A stretch of DNA of 64,000 bases from CBDFGQ01 sp965247295 (GCA_965247295.1 CBDFGQ010000005.1:186001-250000); one strand, 5' to 3'. Numbered from the stretch's first letter, positions 35,789-45,233 are shown. The notes: generated from the sequence alone by a model not told the origin. Translations and numbers: made by a program.

Positions 35789-36550
35789 TTACCAGGCAGC
35801 GCAGCCCCCGTCAGCCAGGATGGCGGCGCCGGTCACGAAGGAGGATTCATCGGAGCATAGGAATGCAGCCACGTCGGCCATCTCCTCGGCGCTCCCTAGG
35901 CGACCCATGGGTATGCGGGTCATGCGGGCTTTAAGCGCCGCCTCCGGGTCCCCCGTCAGCTCCCTGTTGCGCCTCGACAGGGGCGTATCTAACGGGCCCG
36001 GGCAGAGGCAGTTTACACGGATGCCGTCCCCCGCGTGGTCCACGGCCAGGCAGCGGGTCATCTGGACCACCGCGCCCTTGGTGGAGGGGTACAGCACGTT
36101 GCCCTCCATGCCCATGACCCCCAGTTGAGAGGCAGTGTTGAGGATCACCCCGCCGCCCTGGGCCTTCATCAGGGGAATCGCCTCCTTGCATCCTAGGAAC
36201 ACGCCCTTTACGTTTACGGCGAACAGTCTGTCGAACGTCTCCTCGTCTACTTCCAGTATGGTGCCGCGAGGCGCGATGCCGGCGTTGTTAAACAGAATGT
36301 CCAGCCGGCCGTAGGTGTCAACGGCGGCTCTCACCATGCGCTGAACGTCCTGGGAGCGGATCACGTCGGCCTGTACGGCGGTGGCGGCGCCGCCCGCAGA
36401 GCGGATGGTGCTGACGGTCTCCTGGTTCCCCGGCTCCTGGATATCTACCGCCACCACCCTGGCGCCCTCAGCCGCGAACTTGACGGCGGGCGCACGCCCT
36501 ATGCCAGATCCGGCGCCGGTGATCAGGGCCACTTTATCCTTAAGACGCAT
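35789..36550 (-). CDS. SDR-family oxidoreductase (FabG-like)
   Basis: A 253-residue classical SDR. TGAGSGIG cofactor loop, an acidic residue after beta2 (VVAVDIQE) suggesting NAD preference, NNAG, catalytic Ser in LNTASQLG, Tyr and Lys in YPSTKGAV, NCLCPGPLDTP, and the typical C-terminal SSFVTGAAILADGG. GGGGGATACG precedes the ATG. The amidase gene upstream on the same strand is 65 bases away. Confidence 0.85.
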   Translation of the reverse strand: MRLKDKVALITGAGSGIGRAPAVKFAAEGARVVAVDIQEPGNQETVSTIRSAGGAATAVQADVIRSQDVQRMVRAAVDTYGRLDILFNNAGIAPRGTILEVDEETFDRLFAVNVKGVFLGCKEAIPLMKAQGGGVILNTASQLGVMGMEGNVLYPSTKGAVVQMTRCLAVDHAGDGIRVNCLCPGPLDTPLSRRNRELTGDPEAALKARMTRIPMGRLGSAEEMADVAAFLCSDESSFVTGAAILADGGCAAW

Positions 36551-36615
36551 CGTATCCCCCCTTTGAGTTCTGGGGCCGCGAGAGCCATGGGAAACATCCT
36601 GGCTACATTGGGGCG

Positions 36616-38034
36616 TCAGGAGACAGTTGGCCGCCTGTCCACCCAGGGCCTGGCCTGCTCGAAGGCCGCCGAGGCCCGAAGGACCATCGCCTCATCGCCC
36701 CGGCGCCCGATCACGTGCAGCCCTATGGGCAGCCCACCGGAGGAGAAGCCACAAGGGACGGTGGCCGCCGGCAGCCCCGTCAGATTGAACACCAGGTTAA
36801 AGGGGTTGAAGCCCCAGTCCGGGCTCACCTCCCGGCCCGCAATTGAGGAGGGTTGCTGCCCAACCTCGAAGGCCGTGACCGCCATGGTGGGGGTCAGCAG
36901 CAGGTCATATTTCTCCATCAGGGTGTCTATCTGGAACATTAGCAGCTCAAGCTGCCTGAGGGCGCGGGCGTAGTCGGCCCCGGTCACAGCCTTGCCCCTC
37001 TCCAACCTATTCCTGGCGTAGTCCGTCAGGTCCCCAGGGCGCTCCTCCAGATGATGGCCATACGAGGCGTAGGAGTTGGCCCAGACGATGGGCCCCACCC
37101 TGCTGAAGGGCTCCTCCATACTGATACCAGGCTCCTCCACCGTCGCTCCAAGCTCCTCGAACACCCTGGCGGCACGGGATGTAGACGATGCCACCTCCGG
37201 GTCTACCGTGGCATAGCCGAGGTCCAAGCTCCAGGCGATCCTGGCACCACGAACGCCCACCTCCAGGTCGGCCAGGTAGTTGGGAGGCCTCTCTCTGAGG
37301 GTGAGCACATCCCTGTCGTCCGGCCCCGCCAGCACCTGGAGCAACATGGCCGCATCCTTCACCGTGTGCGCCATGGGTCCCCCCTGGGCCACGGGATTGG
37401 GGCTGGGACGGGCCACCCCTCCGAACCTGGGCACGCGGCCCAGGGTGGGCTTGATCCCGTATACTCCGCAGAGGCTCCCCGGGATGCGGATGGAGCCCCC
37501 GGCGTCGCTCCCAGTGGCCAGGGGGCAGAGGCCGGCAGCCAGGGCCGCCGCTGCGCCACCACTGGAGCCACCAGCCGTACGCCCCGTATCCCAGGGGTTG
37601 CGGCAGGCGTCTCCCAGACGGTTCTCGGTGATGCCCCGGACGCCAAACTCGGGGGTATTGGTCTTGCCCAGGATTATGGCCCCCGACCTGCGGACCCGCT
37701 CGGCCACTCCCGAGTCCGCCTCGGGCACGTGGTCCTTGAACACCAGAGAGCCAAAGGTGGTCCTGATGCCCGACGTCGCCTCCAGGTCTTTTATGGAGAT
37801 GGGGAGCCCGTGGAGTGGGCCGACGGCCTCTCCATCGGCGACAGCCGTCTCCGCCCGCCTGGCCGCGGCCAGGGCCTCGTCACCTATCACCGTCAGGTAG
37901 GAGTTCAGCTCGGTGTCCAGCTTTTCAATGCGCCTCAGATACAGCTCAGTCAACTCCACCGGTGAGATGGCCCTGGTGGAAATCTGCTCCACCAGCTGGC
38001 TGGCCGGGGTAAACGCAAGGTCGCGGTCCGCCAT
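36616..38034 (-). CDS. Amidase-signature family enzyme
   Basis: About 472 residues. The Ser-cisSer-Lys triad is present: Lys in LPISIKDLEA, Ser in GSDAGGSIRIPG (nucleophile) and in the GGSSGGAAAALAAG Gly/Ser-rich stretch. Homologues hydrolyse a wide range of amides; GatA is a relative but no GatB/C is present here. Start at ATG 38034 with GAGGAGG upstream. Its context among amidohydrolases suggests catabolic use. Confidence 0.85.
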   Translation of the reverse strand: MADRDLAFTPASQLVEQISTRAISPVELTELYLRRIEKLDTELNSYLTVIGDEALAAARRAETAVADGEAVGPLHGLPISIKDLEATSGIRTTFGSLVFKDHVPEADSGVAERVRRSGAIILGKTNTPEFGVRGITENRLGDACRNPWDTGRTAGGSSGGAAAALAAGLCPLATGSDAGGSIRIPGSLCGVYGIKPTLGRVPRFGGVARPSPNPVAQGGPMAHTVKDAAMLLQVLAGPDDRDVLTLRERPPNYLADLEVGVRGARIAWSLDLGYATVDPEVASSTSRAARVFEELGATVEEPGISMEEPFSRVGPIVWANSYASYGHHLEERPGDLTDYARNRLERGKAVTGADYARALRQLELLMFQIDTLMEKYDLLLTPTMAVTAFEVGQQPSSIAGREVSPDWGFNPFNLVFNLTGLPAATVPCGFSSGGLPIGLHVIGRRGDEAMVLRASAAFEQARPWVDRRPTVS

Positions 38035-38135
38035 GTCAGTGTGCCTCCTCTCACTAGCCCAGACCCTGGGCAATGTATATCATCATACTTTCTTAACCCC
38101 ATGTGCGGGTTTCCGACAGGGGGACTAACGTCGAT

Positions 38136-38266
38136 GGCATTCTGAGCCCGCCTGTCGTGGATTGAAGGCTCTGGCGGGGTGTTGGGTCCTTGACACGAAT
38201 CTCCCAACTTCCAGACCCTTCGCTACGTTCAGAGTGGCGTGGGAAACTTTGCACGTCGCGTTACCT
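38136..38266 (+). repeat. Dispersed extragenic repeat, degenerate copy C
   Basis: GGCATTCTGAGC at the left and CCAGACCCTTCGCTACGTTC ... GGAAACTTTGCACG at the right match the ends of copies A and B; the middle is shorter and diverged. It reaches the stop region of the CoA-ligase gene. Confidence 0.45.
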
Positions 38267-40022
38267 CGCCGGCCGCAGCTTGAAGCGCTGGATTTTCCCG
38301 GTTGCGGTCTTGGGCAGCTGGTCGACGAACTGAATCCAGCGGGGGTACTTGTAACGGGGCAGGGCGTTCTTGCAGTGTTCCAGCAGCTCTTCGGCGAGAC
38401 CGGCCTCGGCGTCGCTGGGATCGTTTAACACCACGTATGCCTTAGGCTTGATCAGCTGGTCCTCGTCGGCGCGACCCACCACGGCAGCCTCTAGCAGGCT
38501 GCTGAAAAACTCTGAGGTCTACTCAGGACTCAAAGCGGGTCGACGATAAGCGACGCCACATTGCGCTTCCTGCACCAATAGCTCTAAACAAACTATGATA
38601 TGACGGATATCGCTGGACTACTTGACGCTCCACCCACCACGTCTGTACGCCTTGCCCTTTTTCCGCAGCCTGCTAGCACCTTGGGGTGCTCAATGAGGCG
38701 GGCCTCGATCTCCACGGGCGAGCACCAGATTCCGCCCACCTTGAGCATGTCGTCGCTACGGCCACAGTATACGAAATAGCCCTCGTCATCCTGCAGGTAG
38801 GTGTCGCCAGTATTGACCCACACGTCCATCATGGTCTCGGCGGTCTTCCGCGGATTGTTCCAGTAGTATCGGGCGCTGGAATCGCCTTTGACCATCAATC
38901 GGCCAACCTCGCCGCGCCGAACGGGCTGCCCGTCTTCACCCAGTACCCTGGCCTCGTATCCCGGAACGACCCGCCCGCTGGTCCCCGGCCTGTGGTCCTC
39001 CACGGTATTGGAGATGAAAATGTGCAGAAGCTCGGTGGAACCGATACCGTCCAGGATGGGCAGACCCGTCGCCTCCTGCCACCGGCGGAAGATATCCGAG
39101 GGCAGAGCTTCTCCCGCCGAGACGCATATGCGTAGCGAAGACAGGTCCGGACTCCTGCTTTCCAGGGCGCGTAGCTGAGCTGCGTACAGGGTCGGCACGC
39201 CGAAAAATAGCGTCGGCCTGAAGCGCTCGATCAGCTCGAAGGTCATCTCCGGCGAGGGCCGGCGGTCGCTCAGCACCGCAGTGGCTCCAACCCAAAGGGG
39301 AAAGGTCAAGGAGTTGCCCAGGCCATAGGCGAAGAATAGCTTGGCTGCCGAAAAGCAGACGTCGCTTTCCACCATCCCCAGGCTATCTTCGGCATAGTGA
39401 ACACAGGTTACAGCGATGTCCCGGTGTCTGTGCACCGCGGCCTTGGGGCGGCCGGTGGAGCCGGAGGAGTAGAGCCAGAAGCAATCGTCGTCGAGAGCGG
39501 CGGGCTCGGGCGCCAGCGTAGCCTTCGCCTCCATCATCCGGACATTCAACCCGTCTTCCCCTCCGTCTTCAAAACGATGCCGGGAACATGGCCTGCGGAG
39601 GCGAGGGCGGGCTCCACCTCAGAGGAGAACTCAGGGGAATAGACCACAGCCGCACACTTGGAGTCCTCCACCATGAACTGGTAGTCGGCCGCCTTCAGCA
39701 GGGTGTTCAGGGGCACCGGCAGGACGCCGGCCTTTATCGCGCCCCAGAAAAGGTAAAAGAACTCCGGGCAGTCCTTCACTATCATCAACAGACGGTCGCC
39801 GCGTGAAGCCCCTAGCGACCTCAGCGTACTGCCGCAACGGCTCACGTTCTCCGCCAGCTCCCCGTAGGTCACTTCGCCGTTAACCGTCCTAATGGCGCCC
39901 TTGTCGGCCCGCCCCTCCGCGAGGTGACGGTCGATGAAGGGCACTGCCACGTTGAAGACTGGCGAGAAGCGGATGGACGAGGGAGTCACCGATCTGTCCA
40001 CTAACACGGTATTGTCCCGCAT
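38261..40022 (-). pseudogene. Benzoate-CoA ligase-like gene, broken by a MITE and a frameshift
   Basis: Adenylate-forming aryl-CoA ligase. The three parts read in order: residues from ATG 40022 (GGGAGGAAGG upstream) to KTEG; then LNVRMMEAKATL with the P-loop LYSSGSTGRPKAAVH, GIGSTE, NTGDTY and LKVGGIWCSPVEIE; then EAAVVGRADEDQLIKPKAYV and the catalytic Lys in PKTATGKIQR. The first break is at a CCCC run (39558-39561, a missing G on the coding strand). The second is the 178-bp MITE at 38495-38672 inserted at HPKVL/EAAVV. GGIW...SPVE and position after boxB point to benzoate or a related aryl acid as substrate. The MITE removes the C-terminal lid, so the enzyme should be inactive. Confidence 0.85.
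38495..38672 (+). mobile_element. 178-bp MITE, copy 1, with CTAG target duplication
   Basis: Non-coding element with 15-base terminal inverted repeats CAGGCTGCTGAAAAA / CAGGCTGCGGAAAAA (one mismatch), flanked on both sides by CTAG (38491-38494 and 38673-38676). Removing the element and one CTAG restores the ligase frame exactly as KVLEAAVVG. Base for base identical to 53061-53238. It must be moved in trans by a transposase not present here; the 4-bp CTAG target resembles IS5-type preference (inference). Confidence 0.9.
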
Positions 40023-40089
40023 CACCTTCCTCCCTGTAAGCACGGCACGCCTCTCGGCGTACTCCACACCAAGATTAGCGGTCTGGCGT

Positions 40090-41514
40090 TCAGCCAAAAT
40101 TTACATAAAGGTGGCCTATGGGCTTGCCACCAATTCCCCGCGCCGGTAGACTTATCCAGCTGGCCATCGTTCCCGGCTCGATCACCCGGTGCATGAGGGA
40201 GGCCAGGTAGTCATGGTCCTCCTGGGTAGGGAGCCAGCTACTGAAATCGCAGTTCCAGTCTGCCTCGGTAACCACCAGCCCCTCCGGTGAGATTCGAGCG
40301 CCGGAGAAAGAGCCGATGCCCCGATTGAACCCCCGGTGGGGCAGACTCAGCTGGAAATCTATGCCCTGGTCCACGATCACCCTGTTCCATCGGGCGAGGC
40401 CCCGCTGGCAGTCCACGATGTAGTCCTCGCGGAGGCGCTCGTTAACGGCCAGCAGCGCGGGCTGGTCGTTCAGCACGATCCTCCCGTCTTCCAGCTGGTT
40501 CACTGCCAATGTTGCGCCCGCCAGGCGGTGGTCGTCGTCGATCCTCGTCTCGTGGAACCGTCCCTTGATCCCTGCCGTGAAATAGTTTGCGCCGTTGGTG
40601 GAAAGCTCCTGGCCAAACAGATCGAGGGACACGCTGTAGTGGAGATTGATGAACCTCTGCAATGTGGCGAGGTCGATGGCGCCCGCCTCCCGTACCCTGG
40701 CGGGGTCATCGGTACCGAGGTGATTCATTACCTCGCAGGTACGCTCCACTATCCGCATCACGCCCGTCTCGCCGACGAACATGTGGTGAGACTCCTCGGT
40801 CAGCATGAACCTGCAGGTCCTGGCCAGGGGATCGAAGCCGGACTCCGCCAGGGCGGCCAACTGGTACTTGCCGTCCCTGTCGGTGAAGTAGGTGAACATG
40901 AAGTAAGACAACCAGTGAGGCGTCCGCTGGTTGAACGCCCCCAGAATTCGGGGCTTGTCTGGATCGCCCGAGTGACGGTCCAGCAGGGCCTCGGCTTCCT
41001 CCCGGCCATCCCTGGCGAAGTAGGCGTGCAGCAGATAGACCATCGCCCAGAGGTGCCGCCCCTCCTCCACGTTGATCTGGAACAGGTTGCGTAGATCGTA
41101 GAGGGAGGGGCAGGTGAGCCCCAGGTGCCTTTGCTGCTCGACCGAGGCGGGCTCCGTATCCCCCTGGGTGACGATCAGGCGCCGAAGGGAGCTGCGATAC
41201 TCTCCCGGCACCTCCTGCCAGACGGGCTCTCCCACATGCTCACCGAAGGTGATCCTGCGTCCGTCCTCGGGCTTCGCCAGCAAAATGCCCCAGCGGTAGT
41301 CAGGCATCTTCACATAGCCGAAATTGGCCCAGCCATCGGCCTCCACGCTGACCGCCGTGCGGAGGTAGACGTCGAAGTCCGCGGACCCCTCGGGGCCCAG
41401 CTCCTGCCACCACCTCATGTAGTTGGGTTACCAGCCCTCCAACGCCCGCTGGAGACGGCGGTTATCGGAGAGGTTGACGTTATTGGGAATGAGGTCGCCG
41501 TAGTTGAGGGACAT
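40090..41514 (-). pseudogene. boxB: BoxB, benzoyl-CoA 2,3-epoxidase oxygenase, with early stop codon
   Basis: Diiron oxygenase subunit that epoxidises benzoyl-CoA. The N-terminus from ATG 41514 reads LIPNNVNLSDNRRLQRALEG, then TGG TAA CCC (stop at 41428-41430, codon 29) where homologues have Gln-Pro-Asn-Tyr; one C-to-T change in CAA explains it. The remaining 442 residues are intact, with diiron ligands in NVEEGRHLWA and LTEESHHMFVGE. Re-initiation at ATG 41418, 9 bases after the stop, is possible but has no well-placed ribosome-binding site. It follows boxC by 3 bases and precedes the ligase. Confidence 0.85.
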
Positions 41515-41517
41515 CGC

Positions 41518-43164
41518 CTAAACCCTTTTCCTGTCGAATACGCCCTTCTTGCCGGTCCCGTACAGTCGGAGGGCCCCTTCCTCGCCGGTCGCATTGTCCC
41601 GCTGGAATATCCAGTTCTGCCACGCGCTCAGGCGGCCAAATATCTTGCTCTCCAGCGTCTCCGGGCCGGGGAAGCGCAGGCTCGCCTCCATGCCGCTCAG
41701 CGCATCGGGAGAGAAACTGGCGCGCTCTTCGATGGCGAGACGCACCTCTTCCCCCCAGTCTATCTCGTCGGGAGTGAAGGTCACCAGCCCAAGCTCCTCC
41801 GCGTCACTGGCTTCCAGGTCCCGGCCCGTTGCCTCCTTAACGGCATCCAGACCGTTTGGCGACACCGCTAGTCGCCGCTCCAGCCGCGTCAGGCCATTGA
41901 CCATGGGCAGTATGCCAAAATTGATGGGGCTCAGACGGACCGCCGGAGGAGGCAAACTGACGCTACTGAAGGCGCCGTCGAGCATATAGGAACGGTCCGC
42001 GGCCAAGGACAGCTCCAGAAGCGTGCCCGTAAAGCAGCTTCCGGGCTCGATCAGCGCCATCAGGCTCCGGGAGCTCACTTCCAGACGCCCCAGGGTACGC
42101 TTGATGTAGAGGGTGATCTCCCGCACCAGCCAATCTTGGGCGTTGTTGAGCAGGGCCACATCCGCCGCTTCTACCAGGTCGTTGCTGCCCGTAGTCCTGA
42201 ACACCCACGTACCGACCTCAGCCTCGTTGGCCCGCAGGTGCAGGATAGCGTCGTCCAGCTCTCTGGCAAAGGCCAGCGGCCAGAACGAGGCGCCGGCGGC
42301 ACGGATCCCCTCAGGGCTCTGTGGGGGCTCCTCGGAGGGCCCGTGGACCATGATGTGTGCTGTGCCCACCTCACGGTCGAGCTCCACGGCGATATGGTCG
42401 TACTCCAGGCGGTCCGGACCGAGTTTACGGTTGAGGGGCGTAAGCTCGATGCCCAGGGCATCCTTCGGCCGGTCCGACCCGCCCGCGAACTCCTTGGCGC
42501 GCTCCATGACTATCTCTTCAAACCTTGAGAGGGGCACCAGCTCATCAACGAGCCGCCACTCCAGGGCGCGCCGGCCCCGGACCCCATCGGCAGTGGTGCA
42601 GAAGAAGTCGGCGTGGTCCGGGCGCACCTTACGCTTGTCCACCAGTCGCGTCAGGCCGCCCGTTCCGGGCAGCACGGCGAGAAGGGGCAACTCCGGAAGG
42701 GACACGGCGCTGGACCCGTCGTCGACCAGCATGATGTGTTCGCATGCCAGGGCCAGCTCATAGCCCCCTCCCACCGCCGCGCCGTTTATGGCGCAGATGT
42801 AGGTCTGCCCCGAATGCTCCGACGCGTCCTCGATGCAGTTCCGGGTCTCGTTGGTGAACTTGCAAAAGTTAACCTTCTGGGCATGAGTGGCCTGGGCCAG
42901 CATCCTGATGTTGGCCCCGCCGCAGAATAACCTGGGCCTCGCCGAGGTGATGACCACGGCGCCCACCGCGGGATGCTCGAAGCGCAGCCTCTGCACGGCG
43001 TCGAAAAGCTCGAGGTCTACGCCCAGATCATAGGAGTTCATCTTCAACTCGTAGCCGGGTGCCAGCGTTTCCCGTTCCTGTACGTCAAGCTCCAGCCTGG
43101 CCACACGCCCCTGGATGGTCAGCTTCCAGTGGACGTATTTCCCCGGGTTGGTCTTCAAGCTCAT
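41518..43164 (-). CDS. boxC: BoxC, benzoyl-CoA-dihydrodiol lyase
   Basis: A 548-residue double crotonase-fold enzyme that opens the 2,3-epoxide/dihydrodiol ring of benzoyl-CoA. Recognised by length, the N-terminus YVHWKLTIQGRVARLELDV, the oxyanion-hole loops FCGGANIRML and INGAAVGGGYELALACEHI, and the C-terminal WQNWIFQRDNATGEEGALRL. First gene of the minus-strand boxC-boxB-ligase operon. Unlike its neighbours it is undamaged. The reductase BoxA is not in the window. Confidence 0.9.
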   Translation of the reverse strand: MSLKTNPGKYVHWKLTIQGRVARLELDVQERETLAPGYELKMNSYDLGVDLELFDAVQRLRFEHPAVGAVVITSARPRLFCGGANIRMLAQATHAQKVNFCKFTNETRNCIEDASEHSGQTYICAINGAAVGGGYELALACEHIMLVDDGSSAVSLPELPLLAVLPGTGGLTRLVDKRKVRPDHADFFCTTADGVRGRRALEWRLVDELVPLSRFEEIVMERAKEFAGGSDRPKDALGIELTPLNRKLGPDRLEYDHIAVELDREVGTAHIMVHGPSEEPPQSPEGIRAAGASFWPLAFARELDDAILHLRANEAEVGTWVFRTTGSNDLVEAADVALLNNAQDWLVREITLYIKRTLGRLEVSSRSLMALIEPGSCFTGTLLELSLAADRSYMLDGAFSSVSLPPPAVRLSPINFGILPMVNGLTRLERRLAVSPNGLDAVKEATGRDLEASDAEELGLVTFTPDEIDWGEEVRLAIEERASFSPDALSGMEASLRFPGPETLESKIFGRLSAWQNWIFQRDNATGEEGALRLYGTGKKGVFDRKRV

Positions 43165-43429
43165 GGGGATGCACCACCGTACGCTATCGTGGAGGTTCCG
43201 TCTCGACGAGAACCATTGTAGGCACGCTGCCAGGGCCCGTCAACAACTCGGCACGCTGTCGGAATGTACCGGCAGGGCACCCGTTTCGCCACCATCTAAC
43301 CCCAGGTCCGGGTGCGCGTGGAATCCCATTGTTGCGCCACGCAGGCTGATGGTGCATATAAGCGCTTGTCGCACAAAGCAATGTGTCACGGCAGGGGTGG
43401 CCGCTGCACGCCGTCACGTGCTCCAGCAG

Positions 43430-43583
43430 TACCATTACCACCGTCGACAGGCCGGGCGACGTAGGCCTGTATACTTCCATAGCAGTGGGGTCCGATGGGC
43501 TTCCCGTGATCAGCTACCGCGCGGTTTCGGGGGGCGCGCTGAAGGTGCTCCACTGCGCCAGGAAGGACTGCACGGTGCCATAG
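43430..43583 (+). pseudogene. Relic of a beta-propeller-type repeat protein
   Basis: Reads DVGLYTSIAVGSDGLPVISY and then KVLHCARKDC before a stop, one or so blade of secreted repeat proteins with TSIA-x-x-DGxPxISY motifs. The rest of the 530-base gap between boxC and the dockerin gene has no readable gene. Confidence 0.5.
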
Positions 43584-43585
43584 GG

Positions 43586-43640
43586 GTTTACCACCCCCTC
43601 TCTAACTCTCCCACGTTCGAGGGGGAGAGAATGCGGGCTC
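43586..43640. repeat. Short stem-loop repeat remnant (CTCTCCC...GGGGGAGAG type)
   Basis: CCCCCTCTCTAACTCTCCCA followed by GTTCGAGGGGGAGAG can fold into a hairpin (CCCCCTCTC with GAGGGGGAG). It resembles a common extragenic repeat in related genomes; only one copy is seen. Confidence 0.35.
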
Positions 43641-43697
43641 TTTCTACCCAGGTGAGGAAATCGCGGGAGCGTCGAGGACGCGTCTGGAAACGGTAAC

Positions 43698-44309
43698 TTG
43701 AAAGACAAGCTAAAACTAAAATGGCTGGTCTGGGGCCTGGTGGTGGCGCCCCTGCTGCTGGCCGTCGTGGTCCGGGCTTCCCCCGGGGCGGTCCCATGGT
43801 CGGCGATGCCAGGTGGGGGAGGGGCCAGCTCGTCGGATAGCTACCGTCAGTTCGGCTCGGTGGGCCAGGGACAGCCCGTAGGCGCCGCTTCCAGTCAGGG
43901 TTATCGCTTGGGCGCCGGTTTCTCCTACGGGCTAGGAGCAATACCCGTCCCAGCGGGGGCCAACTACCGCCTGGCCAGCATCGTGATGGCGTCGGCGGGA
44001 TCCAGCAGCTCCTCGGGGAGCTACCGCCTCGCGGGCACCCTCGGCCAGGGCATGGTCGTGGGGACCTCCTCCGGCCAGAGCTACAGCGCCGGGGCGGGGT
44101 TCTGGTACGGAGCAGCCGTCGCGCCGGCCCCACCGCGTTCCCCTGACGTCAACGGGGACGGCGTGGTGGACGACTCGGACCTGGCCATCATCATCGCCTC
44201 CTACGGCACCTCGCCGCCCTCGGACCCCAGGGCCGACGTCAACGGGGACAACGTGGTTGATGTGCTCGACCTGGCCGAGGTGGGGAGCCACTTTGGAGGG
44301 CCGCCGTAA
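43698..44309 (+). CDS. Secreted repeat protein with C-terminal dockerin-like domain
   Basis: A 203-residue exported protein. Signal peptide WLVWGLVVAPLLLAVVVRA at about 9-27. Two related repeats follow (DSYRQFGSVGQGQPVGAASS and GSYRLAGTLGQGMVVGTSSG), each ending GAGFxYG, a pattern seen in cell-surface proteins of Chloroflexota and Planctomycetota. The C-terminus has two type-I dockerin calcium loops (DVNGDGVVDDSDLA and DVNGDNVVDVLDLA). The TTG start at 43698 directly follows the stop of another frame; the signal peptide supports it. Dockerins bind cohesins; no cohesin is in the window. Confidence 0.7.
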   Translation: MKDKLKLKWLVWGLVVAPLLLAVVVRASPGAVPWSAMPGGGGASSSDSYRQFGSVGQGQPVGAASSQGYRLGAGFSYGLGAIPVPAGANYRLASIVMASAGSSSSSGSYRLAGTLGQGMVVGTSSGQSYSAGAGFWYGAAVAPAPPRSPDVNGDGVVDDSDLAIIIASYGTSPPSDPRADVNGDNVVDVLDLAEVGSHFGGPP

Positions 44310-44568
44310 CCACGAGCGGGAGGCTCATGCAGACAGGAGCGGGGAGGATTTGTGCGGCCCCGCCTTCGATTTCCATGCTGCAATGAGGTACCCAGCTTGC
44401 ACGAGCCTTTCGCATGTCTGTGGGAAGCCTATTTGGGCCCGCCAGAGATTTGATTCCCACGAAGTGCTAGTAGAGCCCGGCAGGTCAATACGCTCGTGCG
44501 GGCTGGATTCTCGATAAACGCTATTTAAATATTCGTTAGATAGGGTACACTCCAACGGGGGCCAGAGC

Positions 44569-45216
44569 ATGGGTCAGAGTGCCGTCTTATTCGACGCTGG
44601 AGAGGTCAGGCTGGAAGGCATCGCGGGTGTCCCCAACTCGCCTCCTGGGCCGTACCCCGGCGTGGTCATATGCCATCCCCACCCAATGGGAGGCGGCAAT
44701 ATGAACAACAACCTCGTGGCGTCGGTGTTTTACGCCTTGGTGGAGAGCGGCTTTGCCGTGTTGCGTTTCAACTTCCGCGGTGTCGGCAACAGCCAGGGCA
44801 CCCATGCCGAGGGTGAGAAGGAGCCCGAGGATGCGGAGGCGGCCCTCGAGGCTTTGAGGGAGCGCCGGGACGTCGACGGAGACCGACTCGGTATGGCCGG
44901 GTACTCCTTCGGGACAGGAGTGATCCTGCGCAACCTGGCTGGCTACGCAGCAGCCAAGTCCTTTCTTCTGTACTCATCCCCCATCCGGTTCCTGGAGCAT
45001 TCGGGAATCGGCGAGGACGGTAGACCCAAGCTCTTCGTATGTGGCGACCGGGACCGGTCTGTGCCCGTAGAGTCCTTGAAGGAGAAGCTAGAGTCTCTGC
45101 CCGCGGCGGTGGAGTGGCGGATCGTACCTGGAGCGGACCATTTCTGGGCTGGGCGAGAGTCCGAGGCTGCCGGCCATGCCGTGGAGTTCTTTAACCGGAC
45201 CCTCGAGTCTCGATAG
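44569..45216 (+). CDS. Alpha/beta hydrolase (COG2945-like)
   Basis: A 215-residue serine hydrolase. Nucleophile Ser in GMAGYSFGTGV, acid Asp in CGDRDRSVP, His in GADHFWAG; oxyanion loop HPHPMGGGNMNNNLV and FNFRGVGNSQG are typical of the small dienelactone-hydrolase-like group. No signal peptide. It is 17 bases before the deacylase gene on the same strand, so probably one operon. Confidence 0.8.
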   Translation: MGQSAVLFDAGEVRLEGIAGVPNSPPGPYPGVVICHPHPMGGGNMNNNLVASVFYALVESGFAVLRFNFRGVGNSQGTHAEGEKEPEDAEAALEALRERRDVDGDRLGMAGYSFGTGVILRNLAGYAAAKSFLLYSSPIRFLEHSGIGEDGRPKLFVCGDRDRSVPVESLKEKLESLPAAVEWRIVPGADHFWAGRESEAAGHAVEFFNRTLESR

Positions 45217-45233
45217 CTCCCTCAGGAGGTGCC

